This document shows, piece by piece, positions 28,267 to 34,998 of a stretch of DNA of 64,000 nt. The stretch lies in NCBI RefSeq assembly GCF_009711135.1, contig NZ_WMIC01000001.1, positions 62,001 through 126,000 of the forward strand. Direction: 5' to 3'. The DNA comes from Flavobacterium sp. LC2016-01 (GTDB lineage: Bacteria > Bacteroidota > Bacteroidia > Flavobacteriales > Flavobacteriaceae). How positions within the stretch are numbered: position 1 is the first letter of the stretch; every line of letters begins with the position of its first letter. The notes under the pieces were generated by a model. It had not been told where the DNA came from. It saw only the letters and a program-made list of their open reading frames with translations, and did no database searches. A program made the translations under genes and the position numbers.

Positions 28267-28497
28267 CTAGTTTTTTTTCACTGTCAAATGATAAATTTGC
28301 ACGAAAGCTAAAATCGCATTAGGAATGATTACAGGTAAAAGCCATTGGTTAAAATCTTTGTAATCTTTTAAAAAGATGCCATAAATGACAAAACAGATAC
28401 AGCCAAACATATTAATAAACCGGATTGTTCTGAGGTCTTTCAGCAAAAATCCTCCAACGATAAAAACAGATGCTAGGTAACCAATATACTCTGCCAT
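28267..28497 (-). CDS. small YgjV/SWEET-like membrane protein
   Basis: 76 residues with three hydrophobic helices: EYIGYLASVFIVGGFLL, FINMFGCICFVIYGIFL and PVIIPNAILAFVQIYHL. The pattern, with one bundle of three helices and a Pro-Asn in the third, resembles the YgjV/SemiSWEET-like small transporters, which act as dimers. Homologues in flavobacteria are often misnamed uroporphyrinogen decarboxylase. The family assignment is tentative. Confidence 0.6.
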   Translation of the reverse strand: MAEYIGYLASVFIVGGFLLKDLRTIRFINMFGCICFVIYGIFLKDYKDFNQWLLPVIIPNAILAFVQIYHLTVKKN

Positions 28498-28585
28498 AGT
28501 CTTGATATTAAATAGTTTACAATAAATGTAACAAAACCTAATTATATAATCAAGAGTTGGGGCTGAAAATCAAGGATTTAAAACT

Positions 28586-28888
28586 TTAGATTCTTTTAGG
28601 ATTCCGACTTGTATGTCGAATTCTTAAAATATGAATTTCGTTGAGAGTTATTTTATAAGATATACGATAACTGTAAATTTCATAGGCTCTATAATTTATA
28701 TGATTTGGAATTTTCATTTCATCCAATTCATATATTTCCCAATTTGTACTTAAAATTGAAACAGAGCTGTAAATTTTATCAATTACTTTGTTTGGAATGT
28801 TTTTGCTTTTAGATTCTTTAAATAAATGGAAGTAAATTTTTTCAAGCTGATTCAGAGAAGTGTTGGACCAAATTATTTTTTTTTCCAT
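28586..28888 (-). CDS. ParE/RelE-type toxin
   Basis: 100 residues matching the RelE/ParE toxin fold: N-terminal IIWSNTSLNQLEKIYFHL, a central hydrophobic strand YRISYKI and the C-terminal IHILRIRHTSRNP typical of ParE-like proteins (strand ending in Arg-His-x-Ser/Arg). ParE toxins poison DNA gyrase; RelE relatives cut mRNA on the ribosome. The protein alone does not decide. Its start overlaps the 3' end of the antitoxin gene by 16 bases, the usual antitoxin-first order. Confidence 0.82.
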   Translation of the reverse strand: MEKKIIWSNTSLNQLEKIYFHLFKESKSKNIPNKVIDKIYSSVSILSTNWEIYELDEMKIPNHINYRAYEIYSYRISYKITLNEIHILRIRHTSRNPKRI

Positions 28889-29103
28889 TGTTCCATTTTA
28901 TTCTTGACATCATCATGAGAATAAAAATTACCGCTTTCAATATCTTCTTCAGCAACTTTTAGCTCATCATTGTATTGTTCCAAATATTCTTTTGGGGAAG
29001 TTTTTCGACTATCTAAAATCGTTTTTAATGCTGATAAAAATATATCATCATCAATTTTTTCAATTTCAGAAATCAAGATATTTTTGAGCTGAATTGTATC
29101 CAT
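28873..29103 (-). CDS. antitoxin of the ParE/RelE pair
   Basis: 76 residues, acidic overall with a basic end, beginning MDTIQLKNILISEIEKIDDD. Its size, its position just upstream of the toxin and its 16-base overlap with it identify it as the antitoxin. The middle and C-terminal part (EYNDELKVAEEDIESGNFYS, then HDDVKNKMEQWKKK) is the sort of segment that wraps the toxin. The N-terminal half resembles the short antitoxins common next to ParE in Bacteroidota; no ribbon-helix-helix is obvious. Confidence 0.75.
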   Translation of the reverse strand: MDTIQLKNILISEIEKIDDDIFLSALKTILDSRKTSPKEYLEQYNDELKVAEEDIESGNFYSHDDVKNKMEQWKKK

Positions 29104-29161
29104 AATACTATAATTTACTCGAAGTTACAAAACAAAATTTAATATCAGGACTTAATAATTC

Positions 29162-30106
29162 TTAAAGTTTCCATGATTTCTGTTCCGCTTCACTTAAAAA
29201 AGACCAAGCCACAATACGGCTGTTTTTTTGTCCTTGCGACATTTCAATTGTTTTTACTGAAACGGTATTTACCTTTTTTAATGTTTTGTAAATTGAGGAA
29301 AGATTTTCCTGTTTTGAAACCAGTGTAGTAAACCAAAGACATTGTGAAGCATATTTGACGCTTTCGTAAATCATTTGTGTAACAAATCCAATTTCACCGC
29401 CATTACACCATAATTCGGCGTTATGACCGCCAAAATTCAGAACAGGATTTGTGCTTCTTTTTTCTTTTAAATTCGAAACTTTTCGTGAAGCACTTTTGTT
29501 TGCTTCTTCTGCCGAAGCATGAAAAGGCGGATTGCACATTGTGAAAGTGAATTTGTCTTCAGGAATAATAATATTTTTGAAAATAAATCGAGATTCAGTC
29601 TGCTGCTGTAAACTGATTGCATCGATTAATTTTGGATTGTTTTCTATTATTTTACTGCAGTTTGCAATTGCTTTCCCATCGATATCTGTACCGACAAAAC
29701 TCCAATTGTAAATGGCATTTCCTAATATCGGATAGATTAAATTTGCACCTGTACCGATATCTAATCCCAAAACAGAATTTCCTTCTGGAATTTGATTGTT
29801 GTTGCTTCCGGCCAATAAATCAGCGATGTAATGAATATAATCAGCTCTTCCTGGAATTGGCGGGCAAAGATAATTTTTTGGAATATGCCAGTTTTGAATA
29901 TCATAATAAGTCTGCAACAAAGCTTTGTTTAAAGCTTTTACAGCAAGCGGGTTACTGAATTCAATGGTTTCAATTCCGTATTTATTTATGGAAACAAAAG
30001 CTTTTAATTCGGGACAATTTGAAATAAGAAGTTCAAAATCATATCGCGAACGATGCAGATTTCTTGGATGTAAATTGTCTTTTTGTGAATTATCGTTTGC
30101 TTTCAT
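29162..30106 (-). CDS. rlmF: 23S rRNA m6A1618 methyltransferase
   Basis: 314 residues. RlmF methylates N6 of A1618 in 23S rRNA using S-adenosylmethionine. The SAM site is LDIGTGANLIYPILG (about 117-131), the catalytic Asn-Pro-Pro-Phe motif is in FTMCNPPFHASAEEA (about 190), and the N-terminal NLHRSRYDFELLI and PGRADYIHYIADL are family hallmarks. It lies directly downstream (on the minus strand) of the cassette array; its own promoter box at 30123 stands between them. Confidence 0.95.
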   Translation of the reverse strand: MKANDNSQKDNLHPRNLHRSRYDFELLISNCPELKAFVSINKYGIETIEFSNPLAVKALNKALLQTYYDIQNWHIPKNYLCPPIPGRADYIHYIADLLAGSNNNQIPEGNSVLGLDIGTGANLIYPILGNAIYNWSFVGTDIDGKAIANCSKIIENNPKLIDAISLQQQTESRFIFKNIIIPEDKFTFTMCNPPFHASAEEANKSASRKVSNLKEKRSTNPVLNFGGHNAELWCNGGEIGFVTQMIYESVKYASQCLWFTTLVSKQENLSSIYKTLKKVNTVSVKTIEMSQGQKNSRIVAWSFLSEAEQKSWKL

Positions 30107-30122
30107 TTTTATAAATTTCGTG

Positions 30123-30130
30123 CAAAGATA
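30123..30130 (-). promoter_or_regulatory. -7 box of rlmF
   Basis: TATCTTTG on the minus strand, 16 bases before the rlmF ATG. It gives rlmF its own promoter, independent of the array upstream. Confidence 0.6.
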
Positions 30131-30165
30131 GGTATTCCTTTTTTAGAAATGATTTTAGGAAATTT

Positions 30166-30212
30166 TCCATTAAGCCTATTGCCCAAATCCGTTGTCGTAG
30201 CTGTTGTACCTA
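30166..30212 (-). repeat. attC-like half site A
   Basis: Only the arm next to gene unit 1 is present: AAGCCTATTGCCCAAATCCG then TTGTCGTAGCTGTTGTACC. The outer bases GTTGTACCTA (30203-30212) are the inverted partner (9 of 10) of TAGGTATAAC at the other end of unit 1. The stop codon of the unit 1 gene, TAG, is part of these bases. The distal arm is missing; the sequence passes into the rlmF promoter. Confidence 0.7.
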
Positions 30213-30689
30213 GTTTTTTTCAATGTAATCTATGTCCAGTACGTCACTCAATTTAGTCAAACTAGATTTTGAGAATCGTCTGAATGCTAATTCAATAAAT
30301 ACATATCTAATCATTAATAATTGTAATATTACCGCAAGTATTGAGATTATTGAAAATTCCTGTTTGTTAGAAAAAAATAGAGTAATGAAACCAATGAAAG
30401 GAAAGCATAATAAAATACTTAGCAAAATTCGGAAGGCTTTATTTATTTCCACTTCGACTTGTCCATCTTTGTTAACAATTTCGCCTGTTAAAACACAGAA
30501 TGCGCCTTTTCCAATTTCTGAGGATATTATCCTGAATGAATTGTCTTTAATTATTCCACGAAATGATTTGTCGGTTATTTTTGAAGTCAAACTTTCAGAA
30601 AGTTCAGTTCTTCTTTTTAAGCGTTCAAGAGTTTCGGTTTCTTCTCCAATTATTTTGAAAGTATAATAGCTTTTTGGAAATATGTTCAT
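30210..30689 (-). CDS. cassette gene 1: two-TM membrane protein
   Basis: 159 residues with an N-terminal soluble region (about 1-85) and two hydrophobic helices (about 87-106 and 111-133), then a short basic tail. No signal peptide, so an inner-membrane protein with the N-terminal domain probably cytoplasmic. The family is not recognised. The ATG lies about 30 bases after the cassette boundary and the stop codon falls within the attC-like end, both typical of integron cassette genes. No promoter box of its own was seen. Confidence 0.7.
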   Translation of the reverse strand: MNIFPKSYYTFKIIGEETETLERLKRRTELSESLTSKITDKSFRGIIKDNSFRIISSEIGKGAFCVLTGEIVNKDGQVEVEINKAFRILLSILLCFPFIGFITLFFSNKQEFSIISILAVILQLLMIRYVFIELAFRRFSKSSLTKLSDVLDIDYIEKN

Positions 30690-30709
30690 TCGTTTTGTGC
30701 TCTTTTAAT

Positions 30710-30845
30710 TAGGTATAACGTTCTGGTACTACAGCTGGTTTGGTACTAAATTAAGCCCATTCTTCTAATTTGCCAAATCATTCAAATATAAAACCATTTT
30801 CAAATTAAGCCAAATGCCTAGCTTGCTTGTAGCGTGTGTTGGCGG
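30710..30845 (-). repeat. attC-like site B
   Basis: Full-length copy, 136 bp. Its right-hand part keeps GTTCTGGTACTACAGCTGG and ACTAAATTAAGCCCATTC; the part near gene 2 has diverged (AAGCCAAATGCCTAGCTTGC). Outer bases: TAGGTATAAC (30710-30719) belong to unit 1, GTTGGCGG (30838-30845) to unit 2. Confidence 0.75.
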
Positions 30846-30856
30846 TTCGTTGTTTT

Positions 30857-31615
30857 CTACCATACTTTCCACCAAGATTTTTTGTCTTTATCTGTTGGAT
30901 TAGTTGCATTATATTCTGTCGTTGAATTACCAAGGTCAATAAAGTTTATGCTAAAAGATTGTTCGTCCTCTTGAATAATTGCTGTATATGTTTTTCCGTC
31001 TCTTTCGTAAGTTTTGTTTTTATCAAAATTACTCATAGTCCAATTTCTTGCACTTGTCATCATCATATTCACATAATTTTCATAGTTATTGTGAATTTCT
31101 TCGTCAGTCTTTGGTTGTGCTAAAATTGTTTCTTTCGGTATTGTTGAACTCTGCATTTTATATTTTGCAAGTATTACAATGTCAAAATACCATTCGTTAG
31201 TTAGTTCGGCTGCATCTAAAGTTAAACCGTCTAAGAAACCCATAATTGGGTCTCTAAAATTGCTTTGGTGGTCTAACTTCGCCCTAATTCCTGTTGACTT
31301 TGTCCAATTTGCCCTTTCTCCTGTGTCACCATTATTTGAAACACCATAAAATGCAATCACATATTCCAAATATCCATTTGGTGTTTCTTCTTCATAGTTC
31401 ATTGGATTTTCCAAAAGTTGTTCAGGAACTTTTGAAATTAGTTGGTCAAAGAAATTTGAGTTGTTAAAAAAACTCATTCCTGAAATTCCAAGTTGGGGAA
31501 GTCCGCCAACTCCGTGTCTGCAAGTTGTTCCGTTTTTGTAAATTTTCATATTAAAGGCTTCCTGTCCGTCTGCCGTTACTTTGAAAATTATTAGTTCTAC
31601 TTCTTCTTTTTTCAT
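30857..31615 (-). CDS. cassette gene 2: hypothetical protein
   Basis: 252 residues from ATG 31615 (MKKEEVELIIFKVTADG). The frame is open upstream to a TTG at the cassette boundary (31669), which I do not take as the start. It is soluble, with Trp and Asn-rich segments such as NGDTGERANWTKSTGIR and a C-terminal KKSWWKVW. No signal peptide or membrane segment. The family is not recognised. The stop codon lies 12 bases before the attC-like end of the unit. Confidence 0.7.
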   Translation of the reverse strand: MKKEEVELIIFKVTADGQEAFNMKIYKNGTTCRHGVGGLPQLGISGMSFFNNSNFFDQLISKVPEQLLENPMNYEEETPNGYLEYVIAFYGVSNNGDTGERANWTKSTGIRAKLDHQSNFRDPIMGFLDGLTLDAAELTNEWYFDIVILAKYKMQSSTIPKETILAQPKTDEEIHNNYENYVNMMMTSARNWTMSNFDKNKTYERDGKTYTAIIQEDEQSFSINFIDLGNSTTEYNATNPTDKDKKSWWKVW

Positions 31616-31662
31616 ATTTGGAAAATTGATAATTGTTTGTTGGTGTAGTTTTGGTACAATGA

Positions 31663-31798
31663 CTGTCAACGTTCCCGCGCTACAAGTAGTTTGGGACTAA
31701 ATTAAGCCCATTCTTTGGATTTGCTAAATCATCCCAAATACAAAACCAGCTTTCCAGTAAGCCTATTGTCCAAATCCGTTGTAGTAGCTGTTGGCAGA
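31663..31798 (-). repeat. attC-like site C
   Basis: Full copy, 136 bp. Arms CTACAAGTAGTTTGGG and CCAAATCCGTTGTAGTAG can pair imperfectly. Outer bases: CTGTCAAC (31663-31670) belong to unit 2 and GTTGGCAGA (31790-31798) to unit 3. Confidence 0.8.
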
Positions 31799-31837
31799 GC
31801 GTTGCTTTGGTTATTATTGTCTTTAATATTTAGTAAA

Positions 31838-32293
31838 CTATAGTATTTTCCGTATGTCACAATATCTGTAAGTAACGAGAGAAGCTTTTTTTTCAATTAT
31901 TTTAGAAAATATTACATTACCATCACTTTGCTGATAAAATTGTACAGGCAAAGATTTATTCTCTACATTATTCAAAGATTTTAATTCAGTTAATTTTTCC
32001 ATCGATGAATCTATAAAATGAATATCTGTAGTTTCAGTACAATCAAAACTTACATCATAAATTTTTTCATTCTTAATTTTTACTATTAGATTTTTGACAA
32101 AGCCAATTTCTTCTGACAATTTAAAAGTGTCTATTTTAAATTCCCTTTTTGACAATTTATTGAAATGCTTTGCAGATGATAAATTCTTAAAAATAGTATC
32201 TAATTTAATTTCTCCAAAACCGTAAAAATTTCTTTGTTTTTCTTTACGACTTATATTAAAAAAGTCAACAATATAAAGCAATATTTTTTTCAT
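31838..32293 (-). CDS. cassette gene 3: hypothetical protein
   Basis: 151 residues from ATG 32293 (MKKILLYIVDFFNISRKEK). The open frame extends to a TTG at the cassette boundary, but ATG is more likely. The first about 13 residues are hydrophobic and might be a short anchor, but no cleavage site is evident. The rest is Lys-rich and soluble. The C-terminal region reads VIFSKIIEKKASLVTYRYCD. The family is not recognised. Confidence 0.65.
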   Translation of the reverse strand: MKKILLYIVDFFNISRKEKQRNFYGFGEIKLDTIFKNLSSAKHFNKLSKREFKIDTFKLSEEIGFVKNLIVKIKNEKIYDVSFDCTETTDIHFIDSSMEKLTELKSLNNVENKSLPVQFYQQSDGNVIFSKIIEKKASLVTYRYCDIRKIL

Positions 32294-32336
32294 TTGTTTA
32301 ATAATTTTTTCAATTCTCCGTTTTTTTTTTGCAATG

Positions 32337-32474
32337 TCTGCCAACGTTCCGTTACTACAGCGGGTTTGGGAGTAAATTAAGCCCTATTTTCGGATTTGCC
32401 AAATCATTCCAAATACAAAAACATTTTTCCATCAAGCCTATTGCCCAAATCCGTTGTAGCGGCTGTTATATGCA
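32337..32474 (-). repeat. attC-like site D
   Basis: Full copy, 138 bp and the best preserved. ACTACAGCGGGTTTGGG (32354-32370) pairs with CCCAAATCCGTTGTAG (32443-32458) apart from two mismatches. Outer bases: TCTGCCAAC (32337-32345) belong to unit 3, and GTTATATGCA (32465-32474) to unit 4. The interior has a small palindrome, GATTTGCCAAATC. Confidence 0.85.
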
Positions 32475-32475
32475 G

Positions 32476-33105
32476 TTATTTTTTATAAGGCTCTTTCTTT
32501 TCAAACTTTTTTGTTGTCTCATTTAAAATATATATTTCCGGTTTACAGTATGAGCAATTATTGTAAAAATAATTTGTTTCTTCAGGTGGATTAATAATTA
32601 ACATTCTACTGTCTTTTTTAAATTCTGAGCCGACTGATGAATCTGGAGCATCATATATTTTTCCAGTTCTTCTGTCGATTAGTACATTCATCTGACAAGG
32701 ACTTCCACAACCCCAAGTAGCAAAAGTATAATGCCCTGCAAAAAGATTTTCAGGATCATTATAACTTTCTCTAATTGCAGTTCTAAATCGCCTTCCTAAT
32801 TCGTGAGAGTTTAAGTCAAGTTTAGCTTTGACATTTTCAACACTAACTTTAAAATCATCAAAAGTTATGTATGGTTCAAATTTTATTAGAACTTCTCTAA
32901 TTTTATCTTTCTGAATAGTTGTATCTCCATAAATAATTACACTACCGTCATTCAATATAGTATCAATTACAGGTTTTACTTCCTTTTTCTTTTGATATAA
33001 TTTAGCAGTATCTGATTTAATTTCTGGTGTAATTAAATTTTTATTTTTATCAGTACATGACAAAAATAGAAGGAGTGTTGCTAAAAAATAGAAGTGTGTT
33101 TTCAT
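32476..33105 (-). CDS. cassette gene 4: hypothetical lipoprotein
   Basis: 209 residues with a lipoprotein signal, MKTHFYFLATLLLFLSC (lipobox FLSC, Cys17). The mature protein holds a Cys-rich segment TFATWGCGSPCQMNVLIDRR, TGKIYDAPDSSVGSEF and a later CSYCKPEIYIL, perhaps forming disulfides. Lipid-anchored in the envelope. Secreted proteins of this general kind occur next to housekeeping genes in Bacteroidota, but I do not recognise the family. The ATG is 11 bases after the cassette boundary and the stop 2 bases before the attC-like end. Confidence 0.72.
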   Translation of the reverse strand: MKTHFYFLATLLLFLSCTDKNKNLITPEIKSDTAKLYQKKKEVKPVIDTILNDGSVIIYGDTTIQKDKIREVLIKFEPYITFDDFKVSVENVKAKLDLNSHELGRRFRTAIRESYNDPENLFAGHYTFATWGCGSPCQMNVLIDRRTGKIYDAPDSSVGSEFKKDSRMLIINPPEETNYFYNNCSYCKPEIYILNETTKKFEKKEPYKK

Positions 33106-33108
33106 AAT

Positions 33109-33200
33109 TGCATATAACGTTCTGCTACTACAGTGGGTTTGGGACTAAATTAAGCCCATTCTTCTAATTTGACAAATCATAACAAAATACAAAGCCAGCC
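33109..33200 (-). repeat. attC-like half site E
   Basis: Only one arm and the central part are present: TGCATATAAC (33109-33118), GTTCTGCTACTACAGTGGG, ACTAAATTAAGCCCATTC, then decay after AAAGCCAGCC. The outer bases are the exact inverted partner of GTTATATGCA in site D, at the far end of unit 4. The other arm is missing; the thiamine pyrophosphokinase gene follows. Confidence 0.75.
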
Positions 33201-33269
33201 AAATTCATATATAATGGTAATATTTTAATTAAATATATAAATAATCTTTTTAGGCAATCAGAAAAAAAA

Positions 33270-33932
33270 TCAGTCAAAACATTCCATCATCAAAAGATCC
33301 CCTTCACGATGCGAAATCAATACAAGTCCATCTTGCTCAACAGAATTACTGCTTCCGGTTCTGTAGCCCATTGTAAGTGTATCGTTTTGAAGTTCGTATT
33401 TTAAATTATTAGAATAAATTCCGTTTACAACACCAATTGGGATAAGTGAAATTGGAGTTTTGGCAGTGTACCATTTTTCGAATTTAGCAGGCAGTAAAAA
33501 TATTTTTGAGTGATCGTCGAGAATCACAATTTTAAGCAAATCGCGGTAACGAACAATGTTGGTAAGATTTGTAATCGTGTGATCGGCGCGTCTTCCGGTT
33601 GCCCAGACAACGTTTACAGCCGGAATTTTTCTTTCGATTAAATAATCAAATGCCTTTTCTAAATCTGTTTTATCTTGATCTGGTGTATGAACAATTTCTA
33701 TTGGATATTGTGAAGTTTTATAAACTTCTGGATCAAAACCGCGGTCAAAATCGCCCAAAAGCACATCGATTTTTATGCCTAATTCAATAACTCTTTCAAT
33801 TGCAGAATCAAGAACAACAACAAGAGGCGACCATTCCAGCAGCTGCCCCAATAGTTCACTGCTGCAGGCGGCTCCGTTAGCAATAATTAAAGCAGGTTCC
33901 TGATCGTCGCGAACTATATGATGTGATGACAT
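33270..33932 (-). CDS. thiamine pyrophosphokinase
   Basis: 220 residues. It transfers pyrophosphate from ATP to thiamine, making thiamine diphosphate. Family features in order: IIANGAACS near the N-terminus, LLGDFDRGFDP (Mg/ATP site, about 57-67), TPDQDKTDLEKAFDYL (about 83-98), ATGRRADHTITNL (about 110-122) and the thiamine-binding C-terminal part GYRTGSSNSV. Cytoplasmic. It has a TATATTTG promoter box. It borders the cassette array on the upstream side. Confidence 0.92.
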   Translation of the reverse strand: MSSHHIVRDDQEPALIIANGAACSSELLGQLLEWSPLVVVLDSAIERVIELGIKIDVLLGDFDRGFDPEVYKTSQYPIEIVHTPDQDKTDLEKAFDYLIERKIPAVNVVWATGRRADHTITNLTNIVRYRDLLKIVILDDHSKIFLLPAKFEKWYTAKTPISLIPIGVVNGIYSNNLKYELQNDTLTMGYRTGSSNSVEQDGLVLISHREGDLLMMECFD

Positions 33933-33954
33933 GTGTGTTTTTTTGAATGTGGAG

Positions 33955-33962
33955 CAAATATA
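33955..33962 (-). promoter_or_regulatory. -7 box of the thiamine pyrophosphokinase gene
   Basis: TATATTTG on the minus strand, 22 bases before the ATG, fits TAnnTTTG. No thiamine riboswitch is visible in the short leader. Confidence 0.6.
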
Positions 33963-34025
33963 CGGTTAGTATTTTAGATTTTAAATTTTAGAATTTTTTG
34001 CCAAAGATTTTCAAATAATCTAAAA

Positions 34026-34466
34026 TTATATTAGTCTTCTATGATAATTGATTTGTCCTAAATGGTAAGCCAAATGTGTCGAAAGATGCACTAAGAAAAA
34101 TCCGGTTGTCATTTCTTTTTCAAAAACGATTTGTGGGTAAATGGCTTGTAAATCAGTTTCAGTTAAAGAATCTAAAGCTTTATTGACTACAAAAAGAGTA
34201 TCTTCAATTTTCTTGATTAATTCTGTTTTTGGAATATCTTTTAGAGAAAATTCCAGAGGACGATTTCTGATATAACCTGTTTTTCCAATTTCGGCTCCAA
34301 TGTAAGTGTTTAGGTTTCCAATTAAATGCAGACAAAGATTTCCTGCCGAATTTGAAATGTTCTTATCAATTTCCCAAATTTTGCTTTCAGTTTGATAGGA
34401 TTCGATTTCGAATTTCAGTTTGTTTAAGTCTCGTTCAAATAACGATTTAAGCGTTTCGGTCAGCAT
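34026..34466 (-). CDS. DinB-like (DUF1572) protein
   Basis: 146 residues, helical. LCLHLIGNLNTYIGA (about 45-59) and the C-terminal FFLVHLSTHLAYHLGQINYHRR (about 123-144) supply the histidines of the DinB-type metal site. This is the DUF1572 branch. Cytoplasmic; the substrate is unknown. It is followed on the minus strand by the thiamine pyrophosphokinase gene after a 93-base gap. Confidence 0.78.
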   Translation of the reverse strand: MLTETLKSLFERDLNKLKFEIESYQTESKIWEIDKNISNSAGNLCLHLIGNLNTYIGAEIGKTGYIRNRPLEFSLKDIPKTELIKKIEDTLFVVNKALDSLTETDLQAIYPQIVFEKEMTTGFFLVHLSTHLAYHLGQINYHRRLI

Positions 34467-34511
34467 GATTTTTTTTTGATTTAACTATTTGAATAATGAA
34501 ATTAGCTAAGA

Positions 34512-34997
34512 TTAATCTCTATTTTTTATAGGAATCCAGATTTCTTCTTCAGAATCTGGATCGTCTTTTTTGTATTTTTCGTCCATAACCGCAAAATGGG
34601 GTCTGTCATCGACCGTGTATTCCGAATTTGGAAGCCATTCTGCAAAAATAGTATGATAGGTTTTATGTCCTTCACTGGCAGGACCTTTATGAATAAAAAC
34701 AGCATAAATTCCAGTCGGAATTATGAGTGTTTCCATCTCTGGAGGAGGGACAACAGGGAAGTTTTTAACTTCAACAGCGGCCCATTTTTGGAATGTTTTA
34801 CTGGCATCAAAATTGTTGAAATAGCCATTTGGAAAAACTTCAAGTGAGTATAAATTTGAATTAAGTGTATTTTTGATTTCCTTTCTCCTTGGCATAAAAC
34901 CGTTCCATAATTGAAAAGTATGATTCTCCAAAAACGACATTACAATATATTTTCCGACCAATTTTTTTTCGGTTAAAATCTTAATTTGGGCTTCCAT
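34512..34997 (-). CDS. GyrI-like effector-binding domain protein
   Basis: 161 residues forming a stand-alone GyrI-like small-molecule-binding domain (the SHS2-type fold also found at the C-terminus of Rob/BmrR regulators). Supporting features are KKLVGKYIVMSF at the N-terminus, WAAVEVKNF, IPTGIYAVFIHKGPASE with the following YHTIFAEWLPNSEY, and the end EEEIWIPIK. It has no DNA-binding domain, so it may buffer or sense a ligand. It is 1 base downstream of the DUF4249 gene stop region in the same direction. Confidence 0.85.
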   Translation of the reverse strand: MEAQIKILTEKKLVGKYIVMSFLENHTFQLWNGFMPRRKEIKNTLNSNLYSLEVFPNGYFNNFDASKTFQKWAAVEVKNFPVVPPPEMETLIIPTGIYAVFIHKGPASEGHKTYHTIFAEWLPNSEYTVDDRPHFAVMDEKYKKDDPDSEEEIWIPIKNRD

Positions 34998-34998
34998 T

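Larger units (their letters stand above)
30166..33200 (-). mobile_element. integron-like cassette array without integrase (CALIN-like)
   Basis: Four single-gene units, all on the minus strand, are separated by three full attC-like inverted repeats (B, C, D; 136-138 bp) and bounded by two half repeats (A, E). Shared repeat blocks are ACTAAATTAAGCCC and AAGCCTATTGCCCAAATCCG. The terminal bases of each unit are mutual inverted repeats specific to that unit, as expected when circular cassettes insert at G^TT: 10/10 for unit 4, 9/9 for unit 3, 7/9 for unit 2 and 9/10 for unit 1. No tyrosine recombinase gene is in the window. The array lies between rlmF and the thiamine pyrophosphokinase gene. Confidence 0.8.

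Noticed and set aside
32294..32344. N-terminal extension of cassette gene 3 to a TTG at the repeat
   Set aside because: It would start inside the attC-like end; the ATG at 32293 gives a normal start. The same reasoning was used for cassette gene 2 (31616-31669).
30166..33200. The repeats at 30.2-33.2 kb as a CRISPR array
   Set aside because: Copies are about 137 bp, imperfect, far apart and separated by whole genes, not by short spacers. There are no cas genes.
30166..33200. The repeats as insertion sequence ends
   Set aside because: No transposase frame lies within any unit, and the terminal bases differ from unit to unit, which does not fit one element with fixed terminal repeats.
33963..34025. 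A thiamine (TPP) riboswitch before the thiamine pyrophosphokinase gene
   Set aside because: The leader after the promoter box is only about 15 bases, too short, and no CUGAGA-type motif is present.
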